Positions 52,235 through 62,352 of a stretch of DNA of 64,000 nt are shown here, piece by piece. This stretch comes from Vibrio fluminensis (GTDB taxonomy: Bacteria > Pseudomonadota > Gammaproteobacteria > Enterobacterales > Vibrionaceae): contig NZ_JADILO010000001.1 of NCBI RefSeq assembly GCF_015278125.1, positions 310,001 to 374,000 on the forward strand, in the 5' to 3' direction. The notes below the pieces were generated by a model that was not told the origin of the DNA, searched no databases, and saw nothing but the letters and a program-made list of their open reading frames with translations. Position numbers and translations under genes: made by a program. Position 1 is the first letter of the stretch, and the number at the start of each line of letters is the position of its first letter.

Positions 52235-54067
52235 CTATTGTTTCAATGCTTGATAAATGTTTTCTGCTAAAGAATGACTAATACCCGGCACTTTGGCGAT
52301 TTCTTCTACACTTGCTCGTTTTAACTCCTGTAACCCTCCTAAGTACTTGAGTAAGGCTTGTCGACGTTTGGGCCCTACCCCTTCTATTCCCTCTAACGCA
52401 CTTGTTCGGCGAGTTTTACCTCGCTTTGCTCGGTGACCAGCAATTGCATGATTATGGCTTTCGTCGCGAATATGCTGCATAAGGTGTAACGCAGGCGCGT
52501 CACTCGGCAAATGGAATTCGTCACCATCTGTTGTGATCAAGGTTTCCAAACCTGGCTTACGAGTTACCCCTTTAGCAATACCAATTAATCGAGGTCGCTT
52601 AGGCCAATCACCCCAATACTGACTAATGATTTCATGTGCTCGATTAAGTTGCCCTTTACCACCATCAATGAAAACAATATCGGGTATTTTCTCCACGTCT
52701 AATTGCTTTGAATAACGGCGCTCTAGCGCTTGCCCCATCGCTGCATAATCATCACCGCCTGTAATGCCCGTAATATTGTAACGACGATATTCTTGTTTTA
52801 CAGGACCTTCTTGATTAAACACGACGCAAGATGCGATGGTGCTCTCACCCATAGTGTGAGAGATATCAAAACATTCCATGCGCTGAATCGAATCTAAGCC
52901 TAATAACTCTCTCAACTCTTTAAAACGTTGAGAAATAGTCATTTTATGATTGATCTTGGTCGTGATTGCGGTTAACGCGTTAGTGTTCGATAATTTTAAG
53001 TATCGAGCTCGAGTGCCAGTTGGGTTGATATGGAACTGAACTTTACGTCCCGCAATGGATGACAATGCCTCTTGCAGAGAACTGGTATCTTCCAGCAGAC
53101 CTTGATTAAGGATAATACGTGTTGGTACCGTTCTCGCTTCATTGTGGCTAAGGTAATATTGACTCAGAAAGCTATAGAACACTTCTTGCTTAGTTGTATT
53201 ATTCGGAATTTTGGGGAAATGGCTTCGACTACCAAGCACCTTTCCTTGTCTAATCATCAAGATATGAATACAAGCAATGCCATTTTCCTGCGCAAACCCA
53301 AGCACATCCAAATCGTCCATAGAATCTTCAGAAACAAACTGCTGTTCCTGAACTCTACGTATCGCCTGAATTTGATCGCGAAATTTAGCCGCCTCTTCAA
53401 ATTTAAGTGCACGGCTGGCTGTTTCCATTTTCCCTATCAAGGTTTCTAACACTTGCTTATCTTTGCCACGCAAAAATAGACGCACGTATTCGACTAATTC
53501 TTGATATTCCTCATCAGAGATAATGGTACTTACGCAAGGTCCCGCACAACGTCCAATTTGATACATCAAACACGGTCTTGTTCGGTTAGCGTAGACAGTG
53601 TCTTCACACTGGCGGACAGGAAAGATTTTTTGGATTAGATGCAGTGTCTCTCTAACAGCACCTGAATCTGGATAGGGGCCAAAATATTCACCTTTACGCT
53701 TTTTGGCACCTCGATGCATAGATAAACGAGGATGCTTGTGCGCACTTATGAATATATAAGGGTAAGATTTGTCATCACGAAGCAATACATTGTACTTGGG
53801 CAAATACTGCTTAATGTAGTTGTGCTCGAGAATCAGCGCTTCAGTTTCGGTATGCGTGACCGTCACATCGATTTTATCAATATGACTGACTAACGCGCGA
53901 GTTTTCTCACTATCCACTTGCTTGCGAAAGTAACTAGAAAGGCGCTTTTTTAGATCTTTTGCTTTGCCGACATAAATAACAACCGACTCGGCATTATACA
54001 TTCGGTAAACGCCGGGTTGGTTGGTTACAGTCTTTAAAAAAGAAACCGAGTCGAAAGATGAACTCAC
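52235..54067 (-). CDS. uvrC: UvrABC excision nuclease subunit C (UvrC)
   Basis: Nucleotide-excision-repair endonuclease of 610 residues. The N-terminal GIY-YIG domain ([25 protein letters not shown]) makes the 3' incision. The UVR domain (about 200-240) contacts UvrB. The RNase H-like endonuclease ([22 protein letters not shown] and [10 protein letters not shown]) makes the 5' incision, and two helix-hairpin-helix motifs end the protein. It starts with GTG whose first base overlaps the last base of the uvrY stop (TAGTG), so the two are translationally coupled. Confidence 0.97.
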   Translation of the reverse strand: MSSSFDSVSFLKTVTNQPGVYRMYNAESVVIYVGKAKDLKKRLSSYFRKQVDSEKTRALVSHIDKIDVTVTHTETEALILEHNYIKQYLPKYNVLLRDDKSYPYIFISAHKHPRLSMHRGAKKRKGEYFGPYPDSGAVRETLHLIQKIFPVRQCEDTVYANRTRPCLMYQIGRCAGPCVSTIISDEEYQELVEYVRLFLRGKDKQVLETLIGKMETASRALKFEEAAKFRDQIQAIRRVQEQQFVSEDSMDDLDVLGFAQENGIACIHILMIRQGKVLGSRSHFPKIPNNTTKQEVFYSFLSQYYLSHNEARTVPTRIILNQGLLEDTSSLQEALSSIAGRKVQFHINPTGTRARYLKLSNTNALTAITTKINHKMTISQRFKELRELLGLDSIQRMECFDISHTMGESTIASCVVFNQEGPVKQEYRRYNITGITGGDDYAAMGQALERRYSKQLDVEKIPDIVFIDGGKGQLNRAHEIISQYWGDWPKRPRLIGIAKGVTRKPGLETLITTDGDEFHLPSDAPALHLMQHIRDESHNHAIAGHRAKRGKTRRTSALEGIEGVGPKRRQALLKYLGGLQELKRASVEEIAKVPGISHSLAENIYQALKQ

Positions 54068-54711
54068 TACAAAGTCTCGGTATCTAGCATTCCATGTCGG
54101 ATAGCAAGGTGAGTTAGCTCAACATCGCCACTGATACCTAATTTGGCAAACAGGCGATAGCGATAGCTATTCACGGTTTTCGGACTCAGGCTCAACTGCT
54201 CTGAAATATCCGTTACCTTTTGACCTTTAGTGATCATCATCATGATCTGCAATTCACGCTCAGACAGATCGGCAAACGGGTTTTCCGATGCTGGAGAAAA
54301 TTGACTTAACGCCATCTGTTGAGCAATTTCAGGTGAAATGTATCTCTGGCCGCTATTAACGACTCGAATTGCATTAACCATCTCATCGGGACCTGCGCCT
54401 TTGGTTAAATAACCAGCGGCACCTGCCTGCATCACTTTGGTCGGAAACGGATTTTCCGTATGAACAGTTAAGACAATGATTTTCATATCTGGATTGAAAC
54501 GCAAGATTTTCTTGGTTGCTTCTAAGCCACCAATACCCGGCATATTCATATCCATCAAGACAACGTCAGCGTGATTGCTTCGGCACCACTTTACTGCGTC
54601 TTCACCGCTTACAGCTTCCCCTGCTACGTTCATTCCACGGACGTCTTCAATTATACGTCGTATCCCTGTGCGAACCAGCTCGTGATCATCTACAAGGAAA
54701 ACACTAATCAA
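54067..54711 (-). CDS. uvrY: Response regulator UvrY (VarA/GacA family)
   Basis: Response regulator of the BarA/UvrY (VarS/VarA) system, which switches on the CsrB-type small RNAs and so relieves CsrA. The 214-residue protein has an N-terminal receiver with phospho-acceptor Asp54 ([13 protein letters not shown]) and the Lys switch in YLTKGAGP, followed by a LuxR-type helix-turn-helix ([44 protein letters not shown]). The start is TTG 54711 with GGAG eight bases upstream; no ATG fits. It overlaps uvrC by one base. Confidence 0.95.
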   Translation of the reverse strand: MISVFLVDDHELVRTGIRRIIEDVRGMNVAGEAVSGEDAVKWCRSNHADVVLMDMNMPGIGGLEATKKILRFNPDMKIIVLTVHTENPFPTKVMQAGAAGYLTKGAGPDEMVNAIRVVNSGQRYISPEIAQQMALSQFSPASENPFADLSERELQIMMMITKGQKVTDISEQLSLSPKTVNSYRYRLFAKLGISGDVELTHLAIRHGMLDTETL

Positions 54712-55142
54712 TCTTGTATCTCCACACTATTGTTTTGGCTCTGCACCCACCGAGGACAGTGGATAGCAACTTGGTTGCCTAGTTTAACTCAAAAATGAAA
54801 ATTTCATTACTCCGAATATGTGCGCAAACGCAAAGTTTAGCAAGTACTAATTTTAGGATATCGAATCAGTCCGGCAAATATCCCGAAGAAGGGCACTTTT
54901 GTGATGATGTATTAATCATTTCCCGACAGACGAACTTAAAATAAAGTAACGAATAGTCATAGCGTTACGCTATACGGCATGTTTCAGCCCAGACTTGAGA
55001 GTAATCGCCATTTTTATTTTGTTACATCGATTGAAAATGAAACCAATTTCATTTATTTTTCACGCTGTGGTAATTAACCAATTGCTGCGTTTCTGAATGC
55101 TAATGTGTAGAAATTAGCACGGTATAACATTAAGGACATATT
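54712..55142. other. Divergent intergenic region between uvrY and the DUF3015 gene
   Basis: This 431-base region carries the promoters of uvrY and the DUF3015 gene. Two inverted repeats are visible: GTAACG (54946-54951) with CGTTAC (54963-54968), and AAATGAAA/TTTCATTT with a CCAA loop at 55035-55054, 89 bases from the DUF3015 start. No gene is seen. Confidence 0.45.
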
Positions 55143-55628
55143 ATGAAAAAGCTTCTAGCGGTGGCTGCTCTAGCTGCAACTCTTCCTCTATCTCAAGTTG
55201 CTATGGCTGATCAGGACATCGGTTGTGGTCTAGGTACTATGATTTTTGACGGCAAGTCAGGTAAAGTATTTAAAGTACTAGGTGCGACTACAAACGGCAC
55301 TTCTGGTAACCAAACTTTTGGTATCACATTTGGTACTCTTGGCTGTGACGGCAACGGCACTATCTCTTCTTCTGAGAAACTAGCTCTATTTATCGATGGC
55401 AACATGGATAACCTAGCTCGCGACATCGCTAAAGGCGAAGGTGAGACTCTAGCGACTCTATCTGAAGTTTGGGGCGTACAAGAAGCTGACAAAGCAGCAT
55501 TCAACACTCTAGCTCAAGAAAACTTCGCAGAAGTATTCAAATCAGAGAACGTAACTTCTCAAGAAGTATTTGCTAACCTAAACAACCTAGTAGCTGAAGA
55601 TTCAGCACTAGCTGGTTACGCTATCTAA
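55143..55628 (+). CDS. DUF3015 secreted protein
   Basis: Secreted or periplasmic protein of 161 residues. The signal peptide ends MA-D at about residue 22. The mature protein begins IGCGLGTMIFDGKSG and contains cysteines in CGLG and LGCDGNG, as in DUF3015 proteins, which are widespread in Vibrio and Pseudomonas. It is strongly biased to CTA/CTC-type leucine and other preferred codons and has AAGGA before its start, so expression should be high. The DUF4105 gene follows, as in many genomes. The role is unknown; the family has been linked to envelope stress but not defined. Confidence 0.85.
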   Translation: MKKLLAVAALAATLPLSQVAMADQDIGCGLGTMIFDGKSGKVFKVLGATTNGTSGNQTFGITFGTLGCDGNGTISSSEKLALFIDGNMDNLARDIAKGEGETLATLSEVWGVQEADKAAFNTLAQENFAEVFKSENVTSQEVFANLNNLVAEDSALAGYAI

Positions 55629-55648
55629 TTTCAACTTAAGTTGAACTC

Positions 55649-55672
55649 AAAGTGCCCTCGTTTGGGCACTTT
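55649..55672 (+). terminator. Terminator of the DUF3015 gene
   Basis: AAAGTGCCC (55649-55657) pairs with GGGCACTTT (55664-55672) around six bases with T following. It lies between DUF3015 and DUF4105, so the downstream gene probably has its own promoter or reads through. Confidence 0.9.
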
Positions 55673-55756
55673 TTTGTAACTGTTTAGAGAGTTAAGTGTT
55701 TTACCCTACGCCAAAATACTCAACTCTCTAAATACAAAACATTTCTACGGATTTGA

Positions 55757-57613
55757 ATGAAACATTCACTGATTTCTAAAGTACTGCTCGCTGGATGTGG
55801 GTTAAGTGCGGCATCTTTTTCTTCATCTGCAGCGACGTCGTTCGATATCGAATCTCTTGCTCAAGATCCTTATTGGTTGAAATTAGGCCATTATATTCCT
55901 AATACTTTTTCTGGCTATAAAGGCACGGTTGATAGCGATGAATTCTATCTATCGGATCAAGGTGAAAGCTCTCCACAAAGCGAACTGCAAGCAACCATTG
56001 ATGCCCTTTACAATCAAGACCAATCCGTTGCCCTACAGAAGCGTTGCGAATACCCAGCTCGCTATACTTGGCTCGAGGCCAAACAAGGTCGAAGCGCTCA
56101 GTTAGATTGTCCGGAGCTTGAAACTTGGCGCGAGGTATTGGATCCAGAAGGAATGACGCTGGTTTTCCCTACCGCCTTTATGAACAATCCGTCATCGATG
56201 TTCGGCCACACTTTGCTAAGAATTGATGCTAAGGATCAAACCCGTCATAAAGAATTGGTCGCGTTTGCGATTAACTTTGCTGCTGAGCCGGAAACTCAAG
56301 ACAATGCAGCGCTGTATGCTATCAAGGGTTTAGTGGGTAGCTACCCTGGCCGCTTTACTGTCATGCCTTACTATCGCAAAGTTAGAGAATATAACGACAT
56401 TGAATCTCGTGATATTTGGGAATATAAACTCAAGCTAAATGAGCAAGAAGTCGAACGTATTCTCCTCCACCTTTGGGAAATGCAACGAGCAGAATTCGAT
56501 TACTACTTCCTTGACGAGAACTGTTCATATCAATTGCTCGCGTTGCTAGAACTGGCTCGAGATGATCTGCAACTGATCAACAACTTCCCATTGCATGCCA
56601 TCCCTTCCGATACGGTTGAAGCACTTAACAATGCCAACTTACTCGAACGCCCAGCTTATCGCGAATCTTTTGGTACGCGTTTATTGCATCAAGCCAATGA
56701 AATTGATCCTGAACTTTTCGATGCTGCGATTCTCGCTAAGCAAGGTGAGTTTCCAAGTGCCGATGAATACAGTGAAGAAGAGCGCGCAGCCATACTCGAA
56801 TTTTCTTATGAATGGCTCAACTTTGAACTGTATGATGTAGGGCTAGAGCGCGATCCAACGGCAAAACGTTTAACTGAGTTACTCTATCAACGCAGTCGCA
56901 TCAAAGTAGACTCGCCATTTAGTGAAGTACCGACTCCAGAGATTTCACCAGAAAAAGGCCATGCATCTGCTCGTGCTGGACTCGGTTATCAATACAGCGA
57001 TTATTATGGTGCAATGATGACCTTCGAAGGCCGCATCGCATACCATGATTTACTTGATTCACAGCAAGGATTTATTCCTGGTGCCAAAATCAGTTTCTTA
57101 GACACGCAATTAAGTGTCGATGAACAAGGGACTTCTCGCCTCGATCGCTTCTACTTTATTGACGCAATGGCACTTGCACCAAGCAATCGTGTTTTTGATA
57201 GCTTAGCTTGGAATGCTCGCATCGGTTACGACCGTATGCCAAATGAAGGTAAGTTGGAAAGCCGCTGGTTTGGTCAAGGTGGTTATGGTAAAGCGTGGGG
57301 AGATGCCGAATCACTGCACTTCTATGGCTTACTGTCAGCAGAAGTCAGTGGCGGTGAACTGACTGATTACGATGCCACATTGGGTGGTGGACTAGAAGCT
57401 GGGATGATTTATCAGGTCGCAGAGAGCCATCGCATTGGCCTTCAGGGACAATACCTAGCACTTGTCGATAGCGATGCAGACCAAAATGCAAAAGCGACCG
57501 CAAGTTGGCATTGGCAAATTGAACGTAACTTCGCCCTACGCAGTCAAGTAAGCTACCTACACTGGGGTGAAGAAGAAGTCACGGGCAAGCTAAACGCCTA
57601 CATCTACTTTTAA
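55757..57613 (+). CDS. DUF4105 outer-membrane-associated protein
   Basis: Protein of 618 residues with signal peptide (about 1-25). The DUF4105 domain follows (about 130-330), containing the diagnostic FGHTLLRID, and ENCSYQLLALLELARDDL near 255 with its Cys, Asn and His residues arranged like a papain-type fold. The C-terminal half (about 400-618) is beta-rich with aromatic strands and ends in YIYF, suggesting an outer-membrane barrel. It lies downstream of DUF3015 in the same direction. Families of this kind are predicted to act on the envelope; the chemistry is unknown. Confidence 0.85.
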   Translation: MKHSLISKVLLAGCGLSAASFSSSAATSFDIESLAQDPYWLKLGHYIPNTFSGYKGTVDSDEFYLSDQGESSPQSELQATIDALYNQDQSVALQKRCEYPARYTWLEAKQGRSAQLDCPELETWREVLDPEGMTLVFPTAFMNNPSSMFGHTLLRIDAKDQTRHKELVAFAINFAAEPETQDNAALYAIKGLVGSYPGRFTVMPYYRKVREYNDIESRDIWEYKLKLNEQEVERILLHLWEMQRAEFDYYFLDENCSYQLLALLELARDDLQLINNFPLHAIPSDTVEALNNANLLERPAYRESFGTRLLHQANEIDPELFDAAILAKQGEFPSADEYSEEERAAILEFSYEWLNFELYDVGLERDPTAKRLTELLYQRSRIKVDSPFSEVPTPEISPEKGHASARAGLGYQYSDYYGAMMTFEGRIAYHDLLDSQQGFIPGAKISFLDTQLSVDEQGTSRLDRFYFIDAMALAPSNRVFDSLAWNARIGYDRMPNEGKLESRWFGQGGYGKAWGDAESLHFYGLLSAEVSGGELTDYDATLGGGLEAGMIYQVAESHRIGLQGQYLALVDSDADQNAKATASWHWQIERNFALRSQVSYLHWGEEEVTGKLNAYIYF

Positions 57614-57666
57614 TCCTCTGCAAGAAAAGCTTCTCTCTGCATCTTGCAACAACTTAGGTATATAAT

Positions 57667-57684
57667 AGGGCGAGCAATCGCCCT
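57667..57684 (+). terminator. Terminator of the DUF4105 gene
   Basis: AGGGCGA (57667-57673) and TCGCCCT (57678-57684) pair perfectly around GCAA and are followed by TTATTATTTC. It lies 54 bases after DUF4105 and upstream of polB. Confidence 0.8.
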
Positions 57685-57764
57685 TTATTATTTCTACAAC
57701 CCTGAAATATCAAGTGCAATCAGGCGATGATTTAGATCTACCCTTTATAGTACAGGACTTTTCT

Positions 57765-60128
57765 TTGACCATTCATCAAGGCTTCTTACTCACTCGACAA
57801 GCTCGTGACATACATGGCAAACCCCAAATCGAATTGTGGGTAACAGGAGAGTCCGGTCCCAATCAATTGTTGATTGAAGGAGAGCGACCGGTATTTTTCA
57901 TTGCGCAGAAAGATCAACACTCCGTCAGTCTAGTCACAAAACAGCTTAAAATTGATTGTGAATTCAAACCTCTCGAATTAAAGCATTTTGATCAAACGCC
58001 ACTGACTGCTTGCTACTGTCAGAGTATCAAAGAATCACAAAGACTCTCTCAACAGCTTGAACAACACGATATCGCGAACTTTGAAGACGATATTCGCCTT
58101 GCTGATCGCTACTTGATGGAACGTTTTATTCAAGGTGGTATTGAATACACAGGGGCAATAAAGCCTCAGCAAAACTATTTATCCATTAGCCAAGTTAAGT
58201 GTCGAAAGTCTAATTACACCCCTGCGCTAAAAGTTGTTTCGCTGGACATTGAATGTTCAGAAAAAGGGATTCTCTACTCGGTTGGCTTAGATAGCCCAAT
58301 GGACAGCCGAGTCATTATGATCGGAGAACCCCAGCAGTGCGATACCCCAATTGAATGGGTTAAAGATGAAAAAGCCTTACTTGAAACGCTGATTTTCTGG
58401 TTCAAACAATACGATCCTGATGTCATCATTGGCTGGAACGTCATCGATTTTGACTTTCGTCTGCTGCATAAACGCGCCGAATGGCACAAGTTAAGATTAC
58501 TTATTGGTCGGGCGAACCAAGCGAGCTTTTTCCGGACTTCGAATACGACTCAACAAGCATTTATCTCGATTCCTGGACGTGTTGTTTTGGACGGTATCGA
58601 TACTTTAAAAACCGCGACTTATCATTTCCGTAGTTGGTCACTTGAATCCGTCTCACAAGAGCTACTTGGTGAAGGTAAGCAAATCCATAACGTGCATGAT
58701 CGAATGGCGGAAATCAACCATATGTTTCGCCATGATAAAGCCTCTTTGGCGCGCTATAACCTACAAGATTGTGTGCTAGTAAATAAAATCTTTACTCATA
58801 CGCATTTGCTTGAATTCGCTATAGAGCGTTCCAAACTCACCGGTGTCGAGTTGGATCGTGTCGGAGGCTCAGTCGCAGCCTTTACCAACCTGTATCTACC
58901 TCAATTGCATCGTGCAGGATACGTCGCGCCAAACCTTTATCCTGAAAATTGGCTTGCCAGTCCTGGCGGATACGTCATGGACTCGATACCCAATCTCTAC
59001 GACTCAGTTTTAGTTCTCGACTTCAAAAGTCTCTACCCTTCTATAATTCGCTCATTCTTAATTGACCCGATGGGTTTGATAGAAGGTTTAAAGCAACCTA
59101 TCGGCAAACAAGAGAATCAAGCCGTACCTGGCTTTAGAGGGGGGCAGTTTCATCGTACAGCGCACTTTCTTCCCGAGATGATCGAGAAGCTGTGGGCTGC
59201 TCGTGATATCGCAAAGCGCAACAATGATAAAGCGTTCTCGCAAGCGATAAAAATCATCATGAACTCATTTTATGGCGTTCTAGGTTCATCTGGTTGTCGC
59301 TTTTTCGATACTCGCCTTGCGTCGAGCATCACCATGCGCGGGCATGAAATCATGAAGCAAACTAAAATCTTGATTGAAGCCAAAGGATATCAAGTTATTT
59401 ATGGTGATACCGATTCAACCTTCGTTTCCCTTAACGGCCAATTCTCACAAACTCAAGCTGACGAGATTGGGCAGGAGCTTGTGGGCTATATCAACCAATG
59501 GTGGAGCGACCATTTAAGCCAGGAATACGCGCTTAATTCAATTCTAGAGCTCGAATATGAAACCCATTACCGTAAATTCTTAATGCCAACCATTCGCGGC
59601 CAAGAAACAGGTTCAAAGAAACGCTACGCAGGCCTGATTGGTGAAGGCGAAAATGAAAGGTTGATCTTTAAGGGACTAGAGAGCGCGAGAACCGACTGGA
59701 CCCCACTATCCCAGTCATTCCAACAACAACTTTATACGATGATATTTCATGGTGAGTCTCCAGCCGCATTTGTTAGGCAGTTTGTTGAACACACTTTAGC
59801 AGGACAATATGACGACCGCTTAGTCTACCAAAAGCGGCTAAGAAGAAAGCTTAGTGAGTACCAAAAAAATGTTCCTCCGCAAGTACGCGCTGCTCGTATG
59901 GCAGATGAAATAAACAGCCAACTAGGCCGACCATTGCAATACCAAAATCGCGGACAAATTGAATATCTCATCACCCTAAATGGGCCAGAACCAAAAGAGT
60001 ACTTGAAGAGCACCATTGATTATCAGCACTACATTGAGAAGCAACTTAAACCTGTTGCAGACGCGATATTGCCTTTCATTGGTTTAGACTTTAAAACGTT
60101 GAGCGAACCACAATTAGGATTGTTCTAA
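57765..60128 (+). CDS. polB: DNA polymerase II (PolB), family B
   Basis: Family B DNA polymerase with proofreading, about 787 residues. Exonuclease motifs are present in order: SLDIECS (motif I), IGWNVIDFDFRLL (motif II) and YNLQDCVLV (motif III). Polymerase motifs A (LDFKSLYPSIIRSF), B (KIIMNSFYGVLG) and C (YGDTDST) follow. I place the start at TTG 57765: it has AGGA seven bases upstream and yields an N-terminus aligning with E. coli PolB. GTG 57714, 17 codons earlier, has no binding site. No LexA palindrome is found nearby. The 3' end overlaps the convergent EAL gene by 15 bases. Confidence 0.92.
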   Translation: MTIHQGFLLTRQARDIHGKPQIELWVTGESGPNQLLIEGERPVFFIAQKDQHSVSLVTKQLKIDCEFKPLELKHFDQTPLTACYCQSIKESQRLSQQLEQHDIANFEDDIRLADRYLMERFIQGGIEYTGAIKPQQNYLSISQVKCRKSNYTPALKVVSLDIECSEKGILYSVGLDSPMDSRVIMIGEPQQCDTPIEWVKDEKALLETLIFWFKQYDPDVIIGWNVIDFDFRLLHKRAEWHKLRLLIGRANQASFFRTSNTTQQAFISIPGRVVLDGIDTLKTATYHFRSWSLESVSQELLGEGKQIHNVHDRMAEINHMFRHDKASLARYNLQDCVLVNKIFTHTHLLEFAIERSKLTGVELDRVGGSVAAFTNLYLPQLHRAGYVAPNLYPENWLASPGGYVMDSIPNLYDSVLVLDFKSLYPSIIRSFLIDPMGLIEGLKQPIGKQENQAVPGFRGGQFHRTAHFLPEMIEKLWAARDIAKRNNDKAFSQAIKIIMNSFYGVLGSSGCRFFDTRLASSITMRGHEIMKQTKILIEAKGYQVIYGDTDSTFVSLNGQFSQTQADEIGQELVGYINQWWSDHLSQEYALNSILELEYETHYRKFLMPTIRGQETGSKKRYAGLIGEGENERLIFKGLESARTDWTPLSQSFQQQLYTMIFHGESPAAFVRQFVEHTLAGQYDDRLVYQKRLRRKLSEYQKNVPPQVRAARMADEINSQLGRPLQYQNRGQIEYLITLNGPEPKEYLKSTIDYQHYIEKQLKPVADAILPFIGLDFKTLSEPQLGLF

Positions 60129-62207
60129 CATCATTTCGCTACGACTATGATTACGATTAGCAATGTAACACTTCAACTCAGGTTGATATAGTGACTTACT
60201 ATAATACCAACCTTGAATAGCAAGATGATTTCGCAACGGAATGCGCTCAAGTTGCTCTTCTGTCTCAACCCCTTCAATAACAACAGATAAATTTAAGTCT
60301 TGAGCGACACTAATCAAGCCATTAAACACTTTCTGTCCTTTCACATTTCCTAATGTCCCAATGAAAGAGCGGTCAATCTTGATTACGTCGATGTCAAACA
60401 TCGACAAATAGCTTAACGAAGAATACCCTGCACCAAAATCATCAACACAAATTTTCGCGCCTACTCTGTGCAGAGCGTGCAGTGATGCTGCGACTTTCTC
60501 ACGGTCCGTAAGTAAGGACTCCTCTGTAATCTCAACATGGATATACTCGCCTACGCGGCTAATATAAGCGGTGAGCTGCTTCATCAACTCACTATCTAAA
60601 ATTGTACCTGCGGTTAAATTGACGCTAGTCGGGATAGCCCAACCTTCGGCAATCGCAATTTTCAAGTCATGTACAGCCTGTATGACAACCCAGCGATCAA
60701 TATCTTTCATTAATCCTGCTTGTTCAAACTCAGGCAAAAATGAACCGGGATATTCAATATTTCCCTGTTTATCTACACACCGAATTAGTGCCTCACAGCC
60801 AATCACTTGTCCGGTTACGCGACAGATTTGTGGTTGATATTGCAAGCAAAACTCTTGGTTACTAAATGCTTGAAGCTTCAATTCTAATTCTTGTTCTCTC
60901 TTTTGCGCTAGAGCCATCTGACTAACGCGGTCATCACTTAATGTGTGCGCTTCTTCCGCTCGGCGCGAATATGTTGTATCCAAAGATGAAAATAATATTG
61001 TCTTATCACCTGTTGTTCTATTTAAGAATAATACAAATGGAATATAGACCAAACATGAAACGAAAATATTGAAAAGCTGAAGGAAACAAGCATTTATATC
61101 TCCCTGAGTAACAATCCAGGCATTAAAAAACACAGGACTACTAAAGGGCATACCCGTTACCGGCACCTGAACTAAGCCACCACCAATCGCCAGATAGGCA
61201 ATAGCCGTATTTATAACCGGAGCTAAAAGAAAAGGAATAAACAAACGAGGATTAAATATTATTGGCAAACCAAACAACAAGACTTCATTAATATTTAGCA
61301 AACCTAGAGGCAAACTAGCTAATGCAATTAGTCGATGAGCCTTATTATTACTAAAAAACAGCAACGCCAAAACTAATCCAAGCGTCGCCCCTGCTCCACC
61401 TAAAAAAGTAAATGCTGCCATGGAAGAATGATTCAGAATATAGTCTGTGGTGCCGTTCAAATACATTTGATATTGCGCAGAATCAACAGCACCTTGCAGT
61501 ACATCAACCATTGGCAGCAATGCGTAGTAACCATGAATACCCACAAACCAAAACAGGGAATTAACCATAGCAAAAACTACGCCAAAACCTAGCGGAGAGT
61601 CATCATAATTAATTGAAAACAAGTTAAAAACATCACTCGATTCTATAGCGATGATCAATGTAGAATTCACTAACAATACTATGATCCCGACAATAATCGA
61701 CGGCAAAATCAAATTTAGTGATTCTTTTACAATCCGGCCAAGGTGATTATTAGTAACAAATTTCATCCAGCGCAAACTATAGATATAGGCAATCAATGGT
61801 ACGGCGTATAAAGGTGTCACTAAGGATATAAGCAATTCAAATACGACTGTTGTATCTCGAACGCCAAAAAGCTGGTCAAAAATAGAAAGGTAAACAATGA
61901 GTACTAACGCGATAGGCGGGCGAGGTAAACGCCAACGCATAGCTAATATATAAGAGAGTGCCGCAGTCAGTAGTATAGGGAATAATTCATTGACGAAATA
62001 ATACAACTCAAACAGGGACTTTACCCAAGGCTCATCATTTCCAAATAGAAATTCGCCCAAAGAAGCGGAAAATAACGTTAAGGAGATAATCATCAAGCAA
62101 GGTAATATCCACAACAAGCTTTCTCTTATTGCGGACAACTGTTCTGCCACTATTGCTTTAAAACTATCGAAATATTGACCTAATGCATTTGCCAATTTGA
62201 AGCTCAT
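60114..62207 (-). CDS. PTS EIIC-like membrane domain fused to an EAL phosphodiesterase
   Basis: Protein of 697 residues. The N-terminal half (about 1-410) has ten or so hydrophobic helices and PTS EIIC (lactose/cellobiose-type) features: LPRPPIALVLIVYLSIF, SLPLGLLNINEVLLFGLPIIFNP and VTGMPFSSP. The C-terminal EAL domain reads CEALIRCVD, DDFGAGYSSLSYLSMFDIDVIKIDRSFI and VVIEGVETEEQL, so its metal- and substrate-binding residues are complete. No EIIB or EIIA domain is present. It is a sugar-linked c-di-GMP phosphodiesterase candidate. It is convergent with and overlaps polB by 15 bases. Confidence 0.9.
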   Translation of the reverse strand: MSFKLANALGQYFDSFKAIVAEQLSAIRESLLWILPCLMIISLTLFSASLGEFLFGNDEPWVKSLFELYYFVNELFPILLTAALSYILAMRWRLPRPPIALVLIVYLSIFDQLFGVRDTTVVFELLISLVTPLYAVPLIAYIYSLRWMKFVTNNHLGRIVKESLNLILPSIIVGIIVLLVNSTLIIAIESSDVFNLFSINYDDSPLGFGVVFAMVNSLFWFVGIHGYYALLPMVDVLQGAVDSAQYQMYLNGTTDYILNHSSMAAFTFLGGAGATLGLVLALLFFSNNKAHRLIALASLPLGLLNINEVLLFGLPIIFNPRLFIPFLLAPVINTAIAYLAIGGGLVQVPVTGMPFSSPVFFNAWIVTQGDINACFLQLFNIFVSCLVYIPFVLFLNRTTGDKTILFSSLDTTYSRRAEEAHTLSDDRVSQMALAQKREQELELKLQAFSNQEFCLQYQPQICRVTGQVIGCEALIRCVDKQGNIEYPGSFLPEFEQAGLMKDIDRWVVIQAVHDLKIAIAEGWAIPTSVNLTAGTILDSELMKQLTAYISRVGEYIHVEITEESLLTDREKVAASLHALHRVGAKICVDDFGAGYSSLSYLSMFDIDVIKIDRSFIGTLGNVKGQKVFNGLISVAQDLNLSVVIEGVETEEQLERIPLRNHLAIQGWYYSKSLYQPELKCYIANRNHSRSEMMLEQS

Positions 62208-62352
62208 CCTTGAACAACACGTTGACCGATTATAAATTAATTTATTTCAATACTTTGTGATAAGTTTCAATTTAAGTACTGAGCATAGAAAATAGTGAGA
62301 CATTAACGCCAGATTACTTTGCTTTATGTGATGTACATCAAACGAAGTTAAC

